From Rhipicephalus microplus (Eukaryota; Arthropoda; Arachnida; Ixodida; Ixodidae), in contig NC_134701.1 of assembly GCF_043290135.1 (NCBI RefSeq), positions 203,032,101-203,096,100 on the forward strand: a stretch of 64,000 nucleotides of DNA, read 5' to 3'. The notes beneath the pieces are model-generated. The model made no database searches. It saw only the letters and a list, made by a program, of their open reading frames with translations, and was not told the origin of the DNA. How positions within the stretch are numbered: the stretch's first letter is position 1; every line of letters begins with the position of its first letter. Shown here one piece after another: positions 38,101 through 49,979 of this stretch. Position numbers and translations under genes: made by a program.

Positions 38101-41100
38101 ACTCATGCTTTGGGGACACTGAAGAGCAAAACGCGGATTAGTAAAGTAAAATTTCACAATCCTGAAGCACCACTATTATCGTGACAGGACGCTTGGTAAG
38201 CAAGACAACGCGCAAGAAGAAACTGCGAGTGTATACGCCATCTTGAGATTCCTGCACCAAACACCGTGACGGCATGAATTTTGATGGCGTTTACCGGGTT
38301 CTACATCACTTCTAATCGATAAAATTTAAGTACACCGTCATCTGCGGTCGCCATACTCCTAGCATACGAAGTTTGCGAAGATTTCATCGAGCCAATCATA
38401 TGTACCGGTCTGTGTGACGACGAACGCTCACACACACAGCTGCTTGGGCAAGTCTGATGTCCGTGAAAATTTAAAAATGCCTTTGCTGCCCTTTTTCTTG
38501 GTGTCTCTTGATAATGACAGCGACATCAATCAGTGATTGCTAGCGAAATCAGTCCTGACCTATGAAAATGGGAATGCTGTCATTGCAGGAAATTTGATAA
38601 TTAAGTGGCTTGACTTATTTAAGCTTACGTTGGCGCACCTCGAACACTTGAAGTTCTCCCTTCGTAAATTCAGGCGTTCTTGCTTCGTCCTTTGCAACGT
38701 CGATGCCAACAACGCCTTTGTTTTGGTATTCTTCACAGAATTTTAAACATTCTCGTGACCATTCTGCAAAAAAAAAAGAGTAAGAAAAAAAGAGGGGCTG
38801 TCTTTGTAAATCTATAGTGACCACTTTTAAATGAAAAGTTCGGTTGCAACCCATAATAAAGATTCATGCAATACGCAGCTAACGCACGAAAAGAAAGTGA
38901 TGGACAAAGCTTGGTGCGAAGAAAGAGACAAAAAAGTTAAGGGAATTGGTCGGCCTCAAAGAGAGCAAATATTTATTGTCATTAGGTTTTCAATGAATGC
39001 ATTGAAGTAGATATGTAATATATGTCCCTGTAGGCAAGGTATGTTTTACAAGCTTTACTGACAAACACAGCGAGTATTACAGCAATGCCACTGACAAAAG
39101 AAATATCAGAATAAAGAACAAGCAAAAGCAAATTAAAAATCGCAAAATATTAAAGATACTAAGTGGTGCTACACTGCAAACCTTTATAACTTTTTATCCC
39201 GGGAACTTCATGCAAATAATTGCGTACATTTCATCCAAGAATTTCTCAAAGAAAAAGAAATATTCTAATATAGAATAAAATAAAATGATATATTTGAATA
39301 ACAAGAGGTTTAGTGTATATCCCCAAGTCGATCATATCTCTACTAACGTGCCTTTGCTAAATTTATGGGAATATATTGTGCAATAACTGTAAACATAAAC
39401 CTTCTGGACAGAGTACCTTTGTATGGTCAAAAATATATTAATTCTGGCTTTCCGAGTGACGTGATTTGCTTCGTGTCGGAAAATATTATATCAAAGCTGA
39501 AGAGGTTTCATCGGCGTGATTTCAGTGCCTCTGAACTTGGCAAGAAAAAGGCATGCAGTTATCCCATACATACACAGAATCGCGCATGGTCTGAAAAACG
39601 TTGGTGCTCGTTATGGCATAAACGTGCATAAAGTGGGTCATGTGTGACATTAGTTATTAGAGCGATGTGTCAGCCGCCATGGAAAGTGAACAAATGTCTC
39701 CAATCATGCTCACAGATATGTGCGTTGCGCTACTAGCATAGTTTGTGCCATTCCACAGTCTTTCGGCTGACAATACGAAGGCCAAACAGGACGTTGCATA
39801 AACGTGCACTCTCGCATAAGCATGATTTGACGCTTTTATGTGCTGCGGCCACGTCTTGTTTGGCAGCACATTGCAGATCATGTGGGGGTGTGCCCCACTT
39901 GTAGAAAACAACTATAAGATATACATGTTGATAAATGCACGCTTAGAGGGCCGAAGTGTTTCTTCAATAGATTTATTGTTACGGCTACAAGTCATCAACA
40001 CATCACTCCTCTAGGTGAAAAATATAATTAACTGTTAGGCAAGACATAAATCGTTCTGCGTTGTAACGCATGCGCACAGTTTTGATGAATTACTGTTTCT
40101 TATTCTTTTTCAAATAAAGTTCATTTGTAAGTTCAGCGCTGTGTTCCTTTCCAGTCCGTATTTGACCCGTTGCCCTGTAAAATATTCTACGATGAAATAT
40201 ACTGTACCCATCGTGCAGGATGGAAAGCGCTCCGTTAAGTGTGCTTGAAAGACCCAGGCGTCAGAGCCACAGGTTGGCAAAACTTGTGGAGCTTACCAGA
40301 CTCACTCATAAAATATATTTTGCTCTTAGGGCTCACTTTGACTCAAACTCAAACTTTTTAGGTGGATTCACTCGGTCTCACACTGACGACAATTTTCTTA
40401 ACCGTTACATAACCAGACTCACCCAAACTCATGTCGACTCATCCGTCCCCTAGCTAAAAATTATCTATTTCGACCATAGTTTCAGTGCTCTTTAACACAA
40501 ATATCTCACATAATCGGTGTTCTTCTTGGTGTTTTTTTTTATAAAGTACCTTGGAATACGAGTTATAGGTGCTCTTAAACCGATAAGATCCTTCTTCTTG
40601 AGAGACGATAACATAAAATATATTTGTCAGGATACCGCTGGAGCAGTTGGTGGCAGGGGTTGAGGGGAGGTCACGGCCCTCCTCTACAGAATTAGCACTT
40701 TTAATGGATATTGAATTGGTGCATGAAATACACTGGTTTGAAATAGCCGCGAGTAGACTTTAGTAAAAGCGTGAATCCAGTTATGGCTGATAGTAATGCT
40801 GAAGAGGTCAGCCAAAAAAAAAAAGAGGGAGGAACTAAGACTTACTCAAGAAATATATGTTGCACTTTCGACTCACTCAAACATTTTCCTGAGCCGTGCT
40901 CATTCGGACTCATCACAAAAATTTTCTTCACTCGGACTCACACTCCAAAATATTGCTCCCCCGGACTCGCTCAGACAGATTCACGGCTAGATCAGAGCCT
41001 GAGTCCGACTGACTAGATCCTTAAATGAGTTCACTGACTTACGGACTCGAGGGTTCACTCGCTGGGAAGACCGTAGGTGTTTATTGTCTTAAAAGACACA

Positions 41101-44100
41101 GGCAACGAATATGAAAACACACGGTCATGAAGAACTTAATATCAATTGTCTTTCTCAATAATCATAACGTTTAGTGTATGTGAGCATCTTACTAAGCCAA
41201 AAAAATTTTCATAATCGTTTATTAGAGCCATCATGAAACTTTAGGCCAACAAGCTTAGAAATTCGACTCTATTCAACTAGTTCCGCAGAAAGGTGCTGCT
41301 GTCTGAGCTTCCTGAATTATGGTTTCTTTTCGATATTAGCACAAAGTCTTTCAGAGAAGTACTCCAGAATAACGTGACACCAATAAATAATAGTAGCAAC
41401 ACTGTTTTGAGCTGCAATAACAAAAAATGACTTAATTTACACCTGTGCTCATTTCTTGGAATGTCGCTGCCAAGTCTGAAGGTGTTATTGTGTAGCGATG
41501 CAGTGCACATGTGGTAGGAGATGGTAAATTTGTATTTGTACAAAAGAAAAGGCCAATGATATAGCACAAAATGAAGCTGGCAGAATACTGACATGAAACG
41601 GTAATATACGAATCTAAATAATAATAGTACAATTAAATAAACAAAGTATGACGTCTAACACATGACGTATAACATACTAAAAGAATTTCGTGCGACATCG
41701 GGACAATGCGATTGTGCATTAGCTGAAAGGTTCGCAAACGGCGTTCAAACGCATCACAGATACATTAGATGACTGTTGTTTCTGCTACATTTCAAGAATT
41801 TACGAAATTGGTCACGTACCATCGTTGGCAATGACGCAAGCGAGAATCGATCGAACCTTTATCTGAAAATCGCACTGCCCTCTTCTCAGGCCGCAGTTAA
41901 CAGCTTCAACGACTTGCTTTGGCGTCACATTATTTTCTTTCGATGCCAGGAAATGGGGAGAATAACGGGCCTCGAAGTACGCAACGCCCTCTCTCGCTTG
42001 GTCTTCGCATAGTTCATACGAAATTCTTTCGACAGCTTCCAAATCACCGCTGCAAAAAGAATAGAAAAGCACCCATGTATTGCTAAACCAAACTACACAC
42101 AAACAACAATACAAAGCAAGGAATGCTCTCATAAACTACTGTGGGCATGACTAATGTCATGTGAACTACCTTCGAAGGTGGTGCATGCAATTTATGCTGT
42201 GAAAAAGGTCGAAACAGATGGCAAGCTTGCCCGCGCCTACTCAGAAATATTTGGGGGGGGGGGGGATACGTCTTTGAAATAGTCATTTTTTGCTTTGTAT
42301 ACTACGGAAAAAAAAAAACTTTGGGACTTGGAGTGGTAGGCCACCCTTTGGCTACTCTACTTCAAGCTTGCGCGTGTGTCAAAAACACAGGGTTATACAT
42401 GGCTTGACTATGTTCTAAAGAGCTTAAGCAAACAATACAAAACATACATCTCTCGGCTTGAAGATCATCAACCAAAGACTGTAGACAAGCTTGTGTTAGC
42501 TGAAAATTATACTTCGTGTAAAGTTAAAAAAATATGGGTCATGGTGGGCGCATTCTAGTCGGTGAGAAATGTAGGCTCAATCGTGTGCGTAGCTTTAGAT
42601 GCACATTAAACAACTGCATGCGGTCCAAATTGGTCTCGTGCTAATTAAAGCAATAATGGGGGTGTATTGTTCCCTGGAAAACAAAAGCAGCTGCTGAGTA
42701 CAAGCATTCTATACGGTAAACGTTGTGCCTAACTTACACAAGATACCTCCGTATACTTACACAACAGTTGGCATAAATACCGCAAAGCGATCGAGAAAGT
42801 CTGCAAGGGTAGTCGAGTCCACCTTAATGAGCTTCGTTTTGAGGTCAGCGAGGGATTTAACTCCAAGGTTGATTTTCTTTTTTCTAAGAGAAAAGAAAAA
42901 AAACGCACATAACCCTCAGTTGGAGTAAATTTGGTTGTTAACATTGTAATAAGCGTTTACGTTTCAGCTCAACGAATAACATGGCTTAACGACGTGCAAG
43001 ACATGCTGTGATTAATACATGCAGTGGAGTGGCCTAATACATAAGCTAATGCAACACATCTAAGAATGAATTCGCAGACGCTGGATTGAGAACCCATACG
43101 ATGTCATTTTATTTGGTCATTGTTGTGAAGTCCAGCTAACCAGATGGCAGCTTTATTAGAAAAAAAAACATTCTCAAAAAAATTGGCCCGAATCTACATG
43201 TTACACTATAAATGTCAAAAGACGATAGTCTTGCGTCTGGAGAGAGTGAACAAAACGTTTATTTGATGTTCTGTGCAAGAAAATTGGTGAATGGTACTCT
43301 GAAGGCGCTGCGTTAGAGTGCCTCGAGCGTGTAACGGAGGCAAACAAGCGCATCTAGGCACTGTATACACGAGCGCCATCTGGCAGTTATCTTCAAAAAC
43401 GAAGGCATGCGCAACCGCGCAGAAAGATGCGCGCCAGTCTCAGAGGTGATAAGGTGTAGAATGCAAAGCGAAGGGCAGGTGCCACCACCGTACTGTCGTA
43501 GCAAAGAGTTGGAAACACGTTCTTGAACATCGCGTTGCGCTGTCAGCGCGCTGCAGTGCGTCAAACGCTACAGTCCTTAGAGTTACTTGTGTGTGCCTCT
43601 TCAAGTATAAAGGCAGACATACAAAACATAGACATGTTGGTGCCTCAGATATGCTAAAAAATATTTAATATTTAATTGACAATCGCACAACTATGAACAC
43701 TAAACCTTGAGCAATATTGGTGGGCGATGCGGATGGGGTTGGCCGTTTGGTGCCGTTTTAGGTATCGTAAGGGTAGACAAACAGACAAATGTACAGACAC
43801 AGACCAAAATTTTTCTGCCCAAGGTCCCCAAGAACGACTATCGTCTTTAAAAAAACGCATTATTCACTTGCTGTTTATAATGTGAAGCTTATAGCTCTTG
43901 CTTAAGTTGCAGCCATAGTCGAGCATTAAAACGTAGGTTCTTGTGCCACTTTTATTCCTTCAGTTTAGCCGAATACGCGCAACCAAAGTCTACTGCGTCA
44001 TTCTGTGACTTTTGAATAGCACACAAGGTGTGCAGTAGTGGGTCGTTGCCATTTAACTGCATGTAAAATATTGATAAATGCGGCTACATCTGTGGCTGGC

Positions 44101-44529
44101 TGGCTACCACAATAAATGTGGCAGATTTGGCCTTACGTCATCACAAGGAAATAAGGTACACAACTCTCTATAATACAACTGTGAATATGTCGCTCGCTAT
44201 TGCTTTCGCTCATACGGACTTTTTAGAAAGACCCTTCTGCACAAATATTTGTGCAAGGGTCAACCTAGCCAATACACTTGCAAGAAAAGTGCTGCGCTCT
44301 TTATATGACGGCAATTCATATCTGTCACTGTACGGAATGGGATCATTGTTATTCTACGAGGAAAACCGATTCGCAACTGCAATGTTTATTCAGTGACTCG
44401 ATGTACATTGTTTCGCTGTTGTCTGTGACGTCAAGGGTGAAATCACTGTTTTTTTTTCTGTACTTACTGTGCAAGTTCCCATATTGTTTCGTGTCGTATA
44501 GAGCCATCCAAGTGAAGGTGGAGTTCAAC
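35005..44529 (-). CDS. Ada: Adenosine deaminase, seven of its exons (N-terminal exon not found)
   Basis: Adenosine deaminase hydrolyses adenosine and deoxyadenosine to inosine and deoxyinosine in purine salvage. Seven - strand exons join in perfect phase: 44468-44529, 42761-42883, 41820-42049, 38639-38763, 37681-37928, 36398-36524, 35005-35109, giving 339 residues plus stop. Zinc and catalytic residues are all present: HLHLDG (His4, His6 counted from the first visible residue), TAHAGE (His192, Glu195), RVGHGY (His216) and KDD (Asp276, Asp277), equivalent to human His15, His17, His214, Glu217, His238, Asp295 and Asp296. The 24-residue spacing between the HAGE and GHG histidines is as in the human enzyme. 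No signal peptide can be assessed because the first coding exon is missing; it should end in phase 0 upstream of 44529. The lack of an ADGF-type N-terminal domain argues for the classical intracellular ADA family. No frameshift or stop was found, so the gene looks functional. Confidence 0.95.
35198..35345. mobile_element. 148-bp Tigger/mariner-type MITE in the last Ada intron
   Basis: The left end CAGTCAGACTTCAATATAAT and the inverted right end CACTCAGACCTCATAACAAA form ~20-bp terminal inverted repeats, and TA flanks both sides (35196-35197, 35346-35347). The CAGTnnnACyTC...ATAACG style of ends and TA duplication fit pogo/Tigger elements. It has no coding sequence. Confidence 0.8.
35620..35795 (-). 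mobile_element. tRNA-like SINE fragment in the last Ada intron
   Basis: On the - strand 35785-35710 reads as a tRNA-like head (GCGTGGCTCTATGGTTAAAT, then GGAGTTCGATTTCACCTGGG with a B box). It is followed by sequence with TTTTAACGCATTAGCGTTAA (on the + strand at 35635-35654), as in the related repeats at 2918 and 58760. Confidence 0.5.
36398..36524 (-). CDS. Ada: Adenosine deaminase exon with catalytic Asp pair
   Basis: The acceptor is AATTTACAG and the donor GGCG|GTAAGTT. It starts with one nucleotide completing Arg from the previous exon and ends in phase 0. It encodes NFSISKDDSTITGSTIDDEY; the DD corresponds to human Asp295/Asp296 (metal and purine ring contact). The next residues (STITG) differ from the usual DPLIF found in many family members. 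Confidence 0.95.
37681..37928 (-). CDS. Ada: Adenosine deaminase exon with HAGE and GHG motifs
   Basis: The acceptor is CAACGCCGCAG and the donor ATCAG|GTAGGC. It starts in phase 0 and ends in phase 2. It encodes RTAHAGESGG (zinc His and catalytic Glu), CDRVGHGYRV (catalytic His) and HFETCPYSSVLTGG. Of several nested AG acceptors, the one at 37929-37930 gives the family-typical spacing with the preceding exon. Confidence 0.95.
38108..38520 (+). mobile_element. TIR element (MITE-like), copy 2, in an Ada intron
   Basis: GGGGACACTGAAGAGCAAAA starts a copy whose left half matches 16886-17060 (TTTCACAATCC, AAGCAAGACAACGCGC, CTGCACCAAACAC). The right half differs, and the end near 38490-38510 (CTTGGTGTCTCTTGATAA) is degenerate. 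Confidence 0.5.
38639..38763 (-). CDS. Ada: Adenosine deaminase exon
   Basis: The acceptor TTTTTTTTTGCAG and donor GAG|GTGCGC bound an exon running from phase 1 to phase 0. It encodes CLKFCEEYQNKGVVGIDVAK and GELQVFE. A competing donor (CAAC|GTAAGC, 10 nt further) looks stronger, but its use breaks the frame with the next exon unless another acceptor is also used. The GTGCGC donor gives exact family alignment. Confidence 0.9.
38770..40250. other. Ada intron sequence, nothing assigned
   Basis: AT-rich intron sequence. No repeat or extra exon is recognised before the GACTCA-rich repeat. Confidence 0.3.
40254..41055 (+). repeat. Dispersed GACTCA-rich repeat, copy 2, in an Ada intron
   Basis: It has the same segment order as 10443-11330: a GACTCA block (40254-40450), a ~380-bp middle including GCTGATAGTAATGCTGAAGA (40785-40804), and a second GACTCA block (40840-41055). 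It is oriented opposite to the Ada gene. Confidence 0.65.
41820..42049 (-). CDS. Ada: Adenosine deaminase exon
   Basis: The acceptor is TCTTTTTGCAG and the donor GATG|GTACGT. It starts with the third base of a Val codon and ends in phase 1. It encodes YELCEDQAREGVAYFEARYS, PHFLASKENNVTPKQVVEAV and FQIKVRSILACV. The (V)AYFExRYSPH segment is a strong adenosine deaminase signature in the first part of the barrel. Confidence 0.95.
42761..42883 (-). CDS. Ada: Adenosine deaminase exon
   Basis: The acceptor is TTTTCTCTTAG and the donor TTGT|GTAAGT. It starts with the last base of the Gln codon split from the previous exon and ends in phase 2. It encodes KKKINLGVKSLADLKTKLIK and TLADFLDRFAVFMPTV, matching the family's LxxFLxxFxxxMP region. 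Confidence 0.95.
43175..43848 (+). repeat. ~645-bp dispersed TIR repeat, copy 3, in an Ada intron
   Basis: Leader AAAAAATTGGCCCGAATCTA, inner end AAAGACGATAGTCTTG (43218), right end CGACTATCGTCTTT (43835-43848). It is slightly shorter (631 bp between inner ends) and more diverged than the copies at 23022 and 29430. Confidence 0.7.
44468..44529 (-). CDS. Ada: Adenosine deaminase exon with the HLHLDG zinc motif
   Basis: The acceptor is GTGTGTGCTAG and the donor GCACA|GTAAGTA. The 62-bp exon starts in phase 0 and ends in phase 2. It encodes VELHLHLDGSIRHETIWELA; the two His are zinc ligands. No Met precedes it in frame without a stop, so a short upstream exon must supply the start. Confidence 0.95.
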
Positions 44530-45690
44530 CTAGCACACACAAACAAAAAAGAAAATGGAGGGTAGTTCTATTTTTTTTTAAATTATAGATGTTCAACAGC
44601 AGAAGCGGTGCTACATGCGGGTAACTTCCTCTTGACGGGTCATTTCAAAGGCATACATATATCTAATCTCGAGCGCTGACTGTTATTGTTATTGCCGGAG
44701 TTTTTTTTTTCAATAAAGAAGTGTCAATCAATTACCTATACTAGAAGGCTGATTGAGTTGATTTGTAGTGGTGTAGCACAAAGTGAAAGACACACCTAAA
44801 AGTATGAAAGACACACCTTTTAAGTATTCGTCAGAAGTGTAAGGGAGAAGCCGTAATGTATGGGACAAAAGGAGATACAAAGCAAAATATATAAAACTCG
44901 TTAATAAAGATAACAAGCGACATCATTGTTCAGTGACTGGTCTACCCTTTTCTACTTCCCGACCATCCATCACATCACTGCACTGCATGTCCACAGTGCC
45001 ACCAAGATGTACTCATACAATATATTGCTTATCTACAGTTGTGCCCTTCAGACTACGATTAACCAACTATTCTCTTTGTGAAGACTAAACCGTACTCTAC
45101 TGTGCATGCCTATGATACGCAACACTCTAAATCAGGTCAGTTCCTTGTTGCACATATCACACACCACAAACACTCATCAGCCACCGCACGTTTTGTGGAA
45201 GCCGCTCAATATTATTCAATCATATTTCAGTTGAACAGATGAAGCATCTTGTTTGAATAGTTCTTAGAAGGACACTGGTAGCTGTTTCTCTTGAATGCTA
45301 GAATCATTCGTTCGTTATTTATATAAGTGTTCTTAAATTTAGCCAACTGAGCCCCGTTCGAAAACAAGTAGGATTCACTGCTTTTCAATCAACGTCGGGA
45401 TACCTTTCTTCGGGTTGGTATTCTGCATCCAGTTAATGCAATGCATCTGCAACCGTCAGTGACGTGCCTCTGATGGTTGCAGCGCTGTGCTCGAAGAAAA
45501 AAGCAAGAAGAGGAATGACAGGGAGGTTAACCACAGGGGTATATGGTTTCCTACCCTTCACTGGCTATAAAAGAATGGGGATTAAAAAGAGAGAGAAGGA
45601 GAGCACTGCACGTGCAAATAAGCACAGTCGGTCGGTCGGTTGGTCGGCCGGTCGGTCCGTCAGGCCACAGCTTCTCTGACCTGCATGACG
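44530..45690. other. Spacer or Ada 5' intron, nothing assigned
   Basis: No N-terminal Ada exon could be identified here. A degenerate GTCG tandem run lies at 45626-45660. Confidence 0.3.
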
Positions 45691-45699
45691 TCAGCGTTC

Positions 45700-47094
45700 A
45701 GACATGCGACTGCGAAATCGCGACCTTAGAGAGGGTCGTGGGCGATTCATAAGGAAGCTCTGGAAACACTGGATTGGGAATCTCCAACAGTTTTAAGGTG
45801 ATTTGGGATGTCGGGAGTATTTAGCTATATTCAAAAGCATAAATATAGTGTCCCGGAGAGATTGTAGCGTCGCAGGGACATCCTGGTCTTTTTCGGTCAA
45901 GGCGTGGGGAACTAGTGCTGTCGTTGGCTCAGTCAATGTTGACTTGGTCTGCTGCGGCCGTTCGATTCGCTGTGGATTGCGCTGTGGCTTTGACTGTGGG
46001 TGCGGTTTTGGCTCTGGCTGCAGCTTTGCTACAATGTCGGCGAAACGCCAGTGTGCATGTGCTGTGGTGCCGTCCTGTCCTCAGAAATTGACGGGGACAC
46101 GTATGGTCTAGGAAGCCAAAAAGATAGTGTCGCCCGTGAACTGCGTGTCTCAGACTCCCATGAACCAATACGACGTCGGAAGTGCCGCATTTTGACAACA
46201 ACAACAGCTTATCGCCGAGAAAACCGGTAACGCACCATCTGCTTGACGACGTCCTTTTCATTCTGTATTTCGGGGCAGTCATTTGACGAAGTGTCGTGGG
46301 AGTGGAGGCAATTGCGGCACCAGAGCACCGTGGTGGCGCAGGAGTCGGCAGCGTGTGCTTCGACGTAGCACGAGCAAATTATTGTGATCTTAAGCGTGAC
46401 GTTCACGTATCCAAACGGCAAAAAATTGTGGCATTGAAGTGGCTTTGGGATGAACGGTTGTACAGGATGCCGAAAGTGGCCTACCTTGACATGGGAGTGC
46501 TGAGATTCACCTTTGAATGTCAGTTTTTTTACACAGCGAGATGTGCCCATGCAAGACATATGCGTGATATCGATGCCATTGGCTTAACAAAAGTTGCCAA
46601 GTCTGTGTTTCACACAAAGATGTCGACTTCACATATAGATGACACCAGTAGTGATGCCACTGCTCAATGGGATATACGAGCGAGCTTTTATGCTATCAAA
46701 TTCCGCAATTTTACTCAATGTGCTAAGTGCAGTCTCGTGTGCGACGTCTATAGCAAGAACATTATTTCGTGAGTTGGCTATCACGTCACTTTCTTCATTT
46801 GGCACCACAGCCTCTAGAAGCACAGAGACCGACTGCCTGTTGAGTCGCCGGTATCAAGCTATCCTACAAAATTATTGTCCTGACTGCGGTTTTCCGAGTG
46901 AATTTCACGGCAGATTTGCCTGAAGTCAGGGAGGACCCGGGGAGTTTGCGCTTCATCCTATGGTTTTGAACGAGTCGAAAGCCTTCGTAAGACCATTCCT
47001 CACTGCTCAGCGAGTAGACCATGGTGTCGCAGCTGTCCGAGGTGCTGTGGAGTCCAATGCGCTTCTTGAAGACTGCCACCGCGGACGCCGTCAT
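45700..47094 (-). pseudogene. Non-LTR retrotransposon ORF1 (gag-like) relic 1
   Basis: In several - strand frames, from the right: an N-terminal segment (SSEEWSYEGFRLVQNHRMKR, about 47040-46980; then RKTAVRTIIL), a segment with NSRNNVLAIDVAHETAL (about 46780-46730) and VIYM like the RRM-like domain, a PVQPFIPKPLQC motif, and zinc-knuckle-like CRNCLHSHDTSSNDC (about 46325-46280). A long basic/Ala-rich tail ends it. This order is what I know from ORF1 proteins of tick non-LTR elements: RNA-binding RRM-like domain plus CCHC knuckles. Several Cys/His positions are lost and there are at least three frame changes. No ORF2 follows. Confidence 0.7.
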
Positions 47095-47169
47095 TCCCGG
47101 CTAGGGCACGAGGACGTTTATACTAGCATCGGTTTAAGAACGAACTTCGCTAACTTGTGTGATAATTGA

Positions 47170-48150
47170 AAGTAATATGATAATCGCATGCTATGATAGT
47201 TTTACAGTGTGATGCATTTATAACGATGCGAGAAAATCTTGAAAATTTTATCGTGACCCCTTAATATCATCCATTATATACGAAGCGCAAACAAGGTCGG
47301 AAAGAACATGCCTATGTGTTTTCTTGCGCATATAGGCCTACTTACTCTTCGGTAGTAAGTAGATCTAGTTGAACAACGCAATAATAACACTAAATACATT
47401 AATTCAGGCAGCATGAATCAAGATAATGTTATAAGCATGCTGAAAAATGTCGGGAATTGGTGAAAAAGCTGAAGTGCTTGAGGACATCTCCGTACCCTAG
47501 GATCTTTGAAATTGTCGACCGCGAAAGCCCGCATTTTTTTCGGGTGGGAGAGGAGGAAGAGAATAAAAGAGCTAGAAGGTCAAACAGATGCGCATGCGGT
47601 TTGCTATCCTGCGCTGGCTGAAGGGGATGAGGATATAAAAGAAAAGACAGATAAGGCTACGAAAATTTGCGTTTGCGAAAATTTGAACACAGCATATCCG
47701 GCGTATCGCTTTCCGCTGTGGACAGTTGAGTGATGGTGCCTACTGAAGGCTTCCAAATACTGCACCTAGAACATCCAGTACCTGTTGCATGGCGAAATTC
47801 ATTTGCAAAGTGTGACTGAAGCACTTTACAGTGCTTCAGTCACACTTCTTTGGTTCGCCCTTTTTGAGAAACTTGTCGGTCGGATATTCAATATTCGCTG
47901 TTGACAATGTGCACTGGCGATCTATATGTCACTTAGACGTCGGCAACGTGGGCCAGGCTGCGTCAGTTGTGCCAGTGCTTTCCTTGGCGTTTGGGTTAGT
48001 ATACGTTTAGCTGTGGCTTCGACAATGTAGGCCGAGAAGAATCCAGAGTGACCATGCTTTTAATGCACTCTATTTCGTACAGAACGTGAAGGGACCGGGT
48101 AGCTAGGGAGCTAGGAGACGAAGCAAATGTTCAAGGTTTCGGCTGCATTT
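47170..48150. other. Spacer, nothing assigned
   Basis: No exon or repeat is recognised. A short inverted pair TGTGACTGAAGCACTTTACA / GTGCTTCAGTCACACTT sits at 47811-47847. Confidence 0.3.
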
Positions 48151-48305
48151 TCGATGGAGGTGGAAATGCTGTAGGCCCGAGTGCTCAGATTTTAGTGCAT
48201 GTTAAAGAACCCTAGGTGGTCAAAATTTTTGGAGCTCTCCACTACGGCGTCTCTCATAATGATATAGTGGTTTTGGGACGTAATTAAACCCCACATATCA
48301 GTGTA
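48150..48305 (+). mobile_element. tRNA-derived SINE (probably Ruka-type), head missing
   Basis: GGCTGCATTTTCGATGGAGG ... GTTAAAGAACCCTAGGTGGT ... GTGGTTTTGGGACGTAATTA matches the body of the copy at 61424-61643. Confidence 0.75.
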
Positions 48306-48479
48306 CAAGGTGTGGTGAAATGCATAGGCAATTTTTTAATGAACTTTGATGCCAATGGGGAAGACTTTCGATGGGGTCGACATCATCAAAATGCCATGTA
48401 TGGTGATACCTCGCCATTTGGTTCAATACAGATAGTTTTTTTTTTTTCATTTTTGAGAACTACCCCGAGAAAGCTTTAT

Positions 48480-49050
48480 GGTGCCCATTAAAATTCGAAC
48501 ACCCCAGTACACTGGATTTGCAGTTGTCGGCGGAATGGGTTCCAGCGCAGAAAAAACATACTCGTTCATTTTCTTACATGCTTCTCACGTGACCTAGTTT
48601 AACGCAGATGTGACAGTGCAGTCGCTTCCATGCAAGGTGTCTTAGAGGATGTTGAAAGTAGCCCACCTTTACATTCGAAGGAAGAGGGTTGCTTTTAGTT
48701 TAAGCCCCGTGAGATAAGCAATTGAGCAACCTTGATGATGGCGCTAGCTTCATTAGCTGGCTTGAAGACACCACACATGTCGGCTTCGGAAATGGCAACG
48801 TCAACGTCGTGGGCTACAACGCCGGCGATGACGTGGGAGCCCACCAGGATGTGCAGAAGCGGACATTGATTCCATATAGTTTTATGACATCCTCCAGTAT
48901 TTTCAGTGTGGCAGCATCCAGAACATCAATCTCGATGACTTTATTACAGGGGTTCACTCTGATGTCAATGATTTCGTCTGGCCCCAGTCCCTCTAGCAAT
49001 GCCGAAATAGCTTGTCAGTTGGAGCGATTCGTCATACTGATGGGGACAGT
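48480..49050 (-). pseudogene. Non-LTR retrotransposon ORF1 relic 2
   Basis: On the - strand, from the right: DEIIDIRVNPCNKVIEIDVL (about 48980-48920) and ATLKILEDVIKLYGINVRF, then SNVKVGYFQHPLRHLAWKRL (about 48690-48630), CHICVKLGHV and CFFCAGTHSADNC (zinc knuckles, about 48625-48520). The domain order equals relic 1, but the sequence differs and the frame is broken between the RRM-like part and the knuckles. It is a separate insertion. Confidence 0.65.
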
Positions 49051-49059
49051 ATGAACAAA

Positions 49060-49940
49060 AATGGCGGTGTTGGCTTCAGGCCTGGGAGGCGCATTTTTCT
49101 CTCATGTGTTTGAGGGTAAGGATGTTCTGGTGGTACGTGCCGGATGTTCGGAGGAACTAGTTGCTTCACAGCAGGGTATTTTGCATTGCACATAGTCAGT
49201 GCCATTTCTAGGGACGGAAACTCTCCTTAAAATTATTGCCATTGTAGCGAGGCCCATGTGGCTGCCTTTAAGCAAACCCTTTCCCTCATTCTAGCAGTGA
49301 TAGACATAATGAGAGGGCATCAAGAGATAGCCATCTGTGCCTATTCATAAAAATTCCCATAGCGCCCTGGTTGCGACACTTCTAGGGAGGTTTAACGTCA
49401 TCTCTTGAGCATGATTTGTACTTATCAAAGTTTCAGGAAAACGTCTTGTAAGCGCCTTTGGTGCGCCTAATAGGCACCTTCGGTGTGCCTACTAAGCTTT
49501 CCAGAATTGAATCATCATATACGATACGTCCCTGTTAACTTTATTGTTGTGTAGCTTAATGTTACAAGAGGATAATGGGATTAGGTGAGAAATGGGAAGA
49601 ACTTGATTGTAATAAGTGAAGTAAGCGAGTTTTGTAAGCGAGAGGTACTGGGATCGATACCCAGCTTTTCTCCCAATTCCGTTACGCTGAGTGATGCTTA
49701 TTCTGCAGGGCGGGAAGACGGATCTTCGCGGAAAGCTTAGCTCAGAATGATGTCTCACTTCCTTTTCCTCGTTCACACTTCTTCAAAATTTCAGTATACT
49801 GTTTTACCTGGTATTGTTGCAGGTGTATCACACAATGGGGACAACTGCCGTTCGAGATCTCGTATGAGGCTAAGCTTCGTGAATGTCACGAAGTGAACCC
49901 ATTCGATGACAAAAAAAAAATTGGCAGATCTTACGTACAG
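49060..49940. other. Spacer, nothing assigned
   Basis: No recognised exon or repeat. Confidence 0.3.
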
Positions 49941-49979
49941 TGACAATACACTGGCATGCAAGAAGCAAGACTGATAACG

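Noticed and set aside
42376..42558. A 60-residue plus-strand frame with a hydrophilic helix-like segment
   Set aside because: No splice sites, no recognised family, and it lies in an Ada intron on the opposite strand.
44349..44546. Minus-strand 65-residue frame over the first visible Ada exon
   Set aside because: Shifted frame; the exon in the correct frame gives HLHLDG with proper splice sites.
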